Source of the DNA: Acidobacteriota bacterium
GTDB taxonomy: Bacteria > Acidobacteriota > Terriglobia > Terriglobales > Acidobacteriaceae
Direction: 5' to 3'
Assembly (NCBI GenBank): GCA_021811745.1
Contig: JAJZNH010000917.1
Location: 1 to 7,172, forward strand
Length of the DNA stretch: 7,172 nt
Of this stretch, positions 6,245 through 7,172 are shown in pieces. Positions within the stretch are counted from its first letter, which is position 1. Each line of letters starts with the position of its first letter. Made by a program: the position numbers and the translations under genes. The notes under the pieces were generated by a model that saw only the letters and a program-made list of their open reading frames with translations, was not told the origin of the DNA and ran no database searches.

Positions 6245-7172
6245 ATGGGTGCGGGAAATCTGGTGGTGATCCAGGCCGGAGGGCCAACCGCGGTTGTGAA
6301 CGCCAGCCTGTATGCGGTGCTGGATGCCGGGCGGCAGCATAGGAGCGGCCGCAAGATTTTTGGCTCCAGAAATGGGCTGCAGGGGCTGATTCGCGCCGAC
6401 CTGGTTGATCTTGGTTTCCTGACCTCTTCTCAACTGGAGCTGCTGCGCCGCAGCCCGGGCGCCGCGTTGGGTTCATCGCGCGTGAAACCGTCGGAAGCGG
6501 AGCTGGCCGGGATTCTACGCGATCTTCGCGAGCGCGATATTCACCAGGCGCTTTTTATCGGCGGCAACGGCACCATGCATGCCGCGCTTATGATCAGCCG
6601 CTTCTGCAAGCAGGCAAACTACGAGATGCAGGTCGTCGGCATTCCCAAGACGGTGGACAACGACATCAACGGGACCGACCGCTGCCCCGGATACGGCAGC
6701 GCCGCGCGCTATGTGGCGCAGTCCACCCGCGACCTGGGGATGGACGTCCGCGCGCTCGCTCAGCCTGTGTCGATTCTGGAGACGATGGGCCGGCATGTGG
6801 GCTGGCTGGCCGCCGCATCCGTCATGGCGAAGCGGAGCGCGCAGGACGCTCCCCATCTGGTTTACATCCCCGAGGTTCCCTTCGAGGTGGACGCATTTCT
6901 CACCGACCTTGATGCGATCCTCAAGAAGCAGAACTGGGCGATTGTCGTTGTCTCTGAGGGGCTGCGGGACAGGGCTGGACGCCCCGTCTACGAGAATTCA
7001 GAGGCGTCGCAGAAGGATGATTTCAACCGCGCGTTGCCGGGAGGCGTTGGACACTTCCTGGCGCAGACGGCGACTCGCAGGCTGAAGATTCGCTGCCGCG
7101 ACGAGAAGCCGGGGTTGCTGGGAAGGGCGTCGATCCTGCATGTTTCGCCACAGGACAGGATGGATGCGGAGC
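6245..7172 (+). CDS. 6-phosphofructokinase family enzyme, 3' end beyond window
   Basis: Cytoplasmic enzyme of the phosphofructokinase A superfamily, which phosphorylates fructose 6-phosphate to fructose 1,6-bisphosphate in glycolysis using ATP or pyrophosphate. The visible 309 codons carry AGGPTAVVNASL near the N-terminus, FIGGNGTM (G106-M111), PKTVDNDI (P134-I141, catalytic base probably D138), METMGRHVGW-type motif with M181-G182-R183, IPEVPF (E210) and GLLGRAS (R294). No stop is reached where the 320-residue E. coli type would be ending, so this is probably a longer form. K135 in place of glycine is typical of pyrophosphate-dependent and some ATP-dependent long types. N108 sits where most relatives have the Mg-binding aspartate, while G109 keeps the ATP-type glycine. 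The phosphoryl donor therefore cannot be assigned, so I give neither pfkA nor pfp. The ATG at 6245 is chosen for its GAGGG site (6236-6240) and position relative to the first motif; in-frame GTG codons at 6194 and 6203 lack such a site. Confidence 0.92.
   Translation, partial: MGAGNLVVIQAGGPTAVVNASLYAVLDAGRQHRSGRKIFGSRNGLQGLIRADLVDLGFLTSSQLELLRRSPGAALGSSRVKPSEAELAGILRDLRERDIHQALFIGGNGTMHAALMISRFCKQANYEMQVVGIPKTVDNDINGTDRCPGYGSAARYVAQSTRDLGMDVRALAQPVSILETMGRHVGWLAAASVMAKRSAQDAPHLVYIPEVPFEVDAFLTDLDAILKKQNWAIVVVSEGLRDRAGRPVYENSEASQKDDFNRALPGGVGHFLAQTATRRLKIRCRDEKPGLLGRASILHVSPQDRMDAE

Overview
The window looks like a stretch of chromosome from a GC-rich, carbohydrate-degrading Gram-negative bacterium. 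The style of the two exported glycosidases (signal peptides with AQA or ASA cleavage sites) would fit an Acidobacteriota-type soil heterotroph. That assignment is an inference from protein style, with no marker gene to confirm it. The sequence holds three protein-coding genes, two of them cut by the window edges, and two gene-poor stretches of about 525 and 586 bp. No tRNA, rRNA, CRISPR array, insertion sequence or phage gene was found.

Layout. (1) Minus strand, 1-2899: an exported family GH38 alpha-mannosidase, missing only its C-terminal end, which lies beyond base 1. (2) 2900-3423: a divergent intergenic region. It carries a very good sigma70-type promoter for the mannosidase (TTGACA-N17-TATATT, read on the minus strand), a mannosidase leader of about 230 nt with repeats and alternative hairpins, and the ribosome binding site of the gene on the other side. 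(3) Plus strand, 3424-5658: a complete exported family GH3 beta-glycosidase (beta-glucosidase or beta-xylosidase type) with a C-terminal fibronectin-III-like domain. (4) 5659-6244: a noncoding region with a 15-bp inverted repeat enclosing nested smaller stems, then a dense cluster of TCGAT/ATCGA motifs around a candidate promoter. (5) Plus strand, 6245 to the right edge: a 6-phosphofructokinase-family enzyme, cut by the window end, with an unusual combination of active-site residues.

How they fit together. The two divergent exported enzymes would remove mannosyl and beta-linked glucosyl or xylosyl residues from glycans outside the cytoplasm, and a phosphofructokinase lies next to them. This is a plausible small glycan-use neighbourhood feeding glycolysis. 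The phosphofructokinase is far enough away, with its own candidate promoter, that it is probably a separate transcription unit. No transporter, SusC/SusD pair or regulator gene is visible. I see no sign of a novel multi-gene system. The points most worth checking are the noncoding structures and the phosphofructokinase active site.
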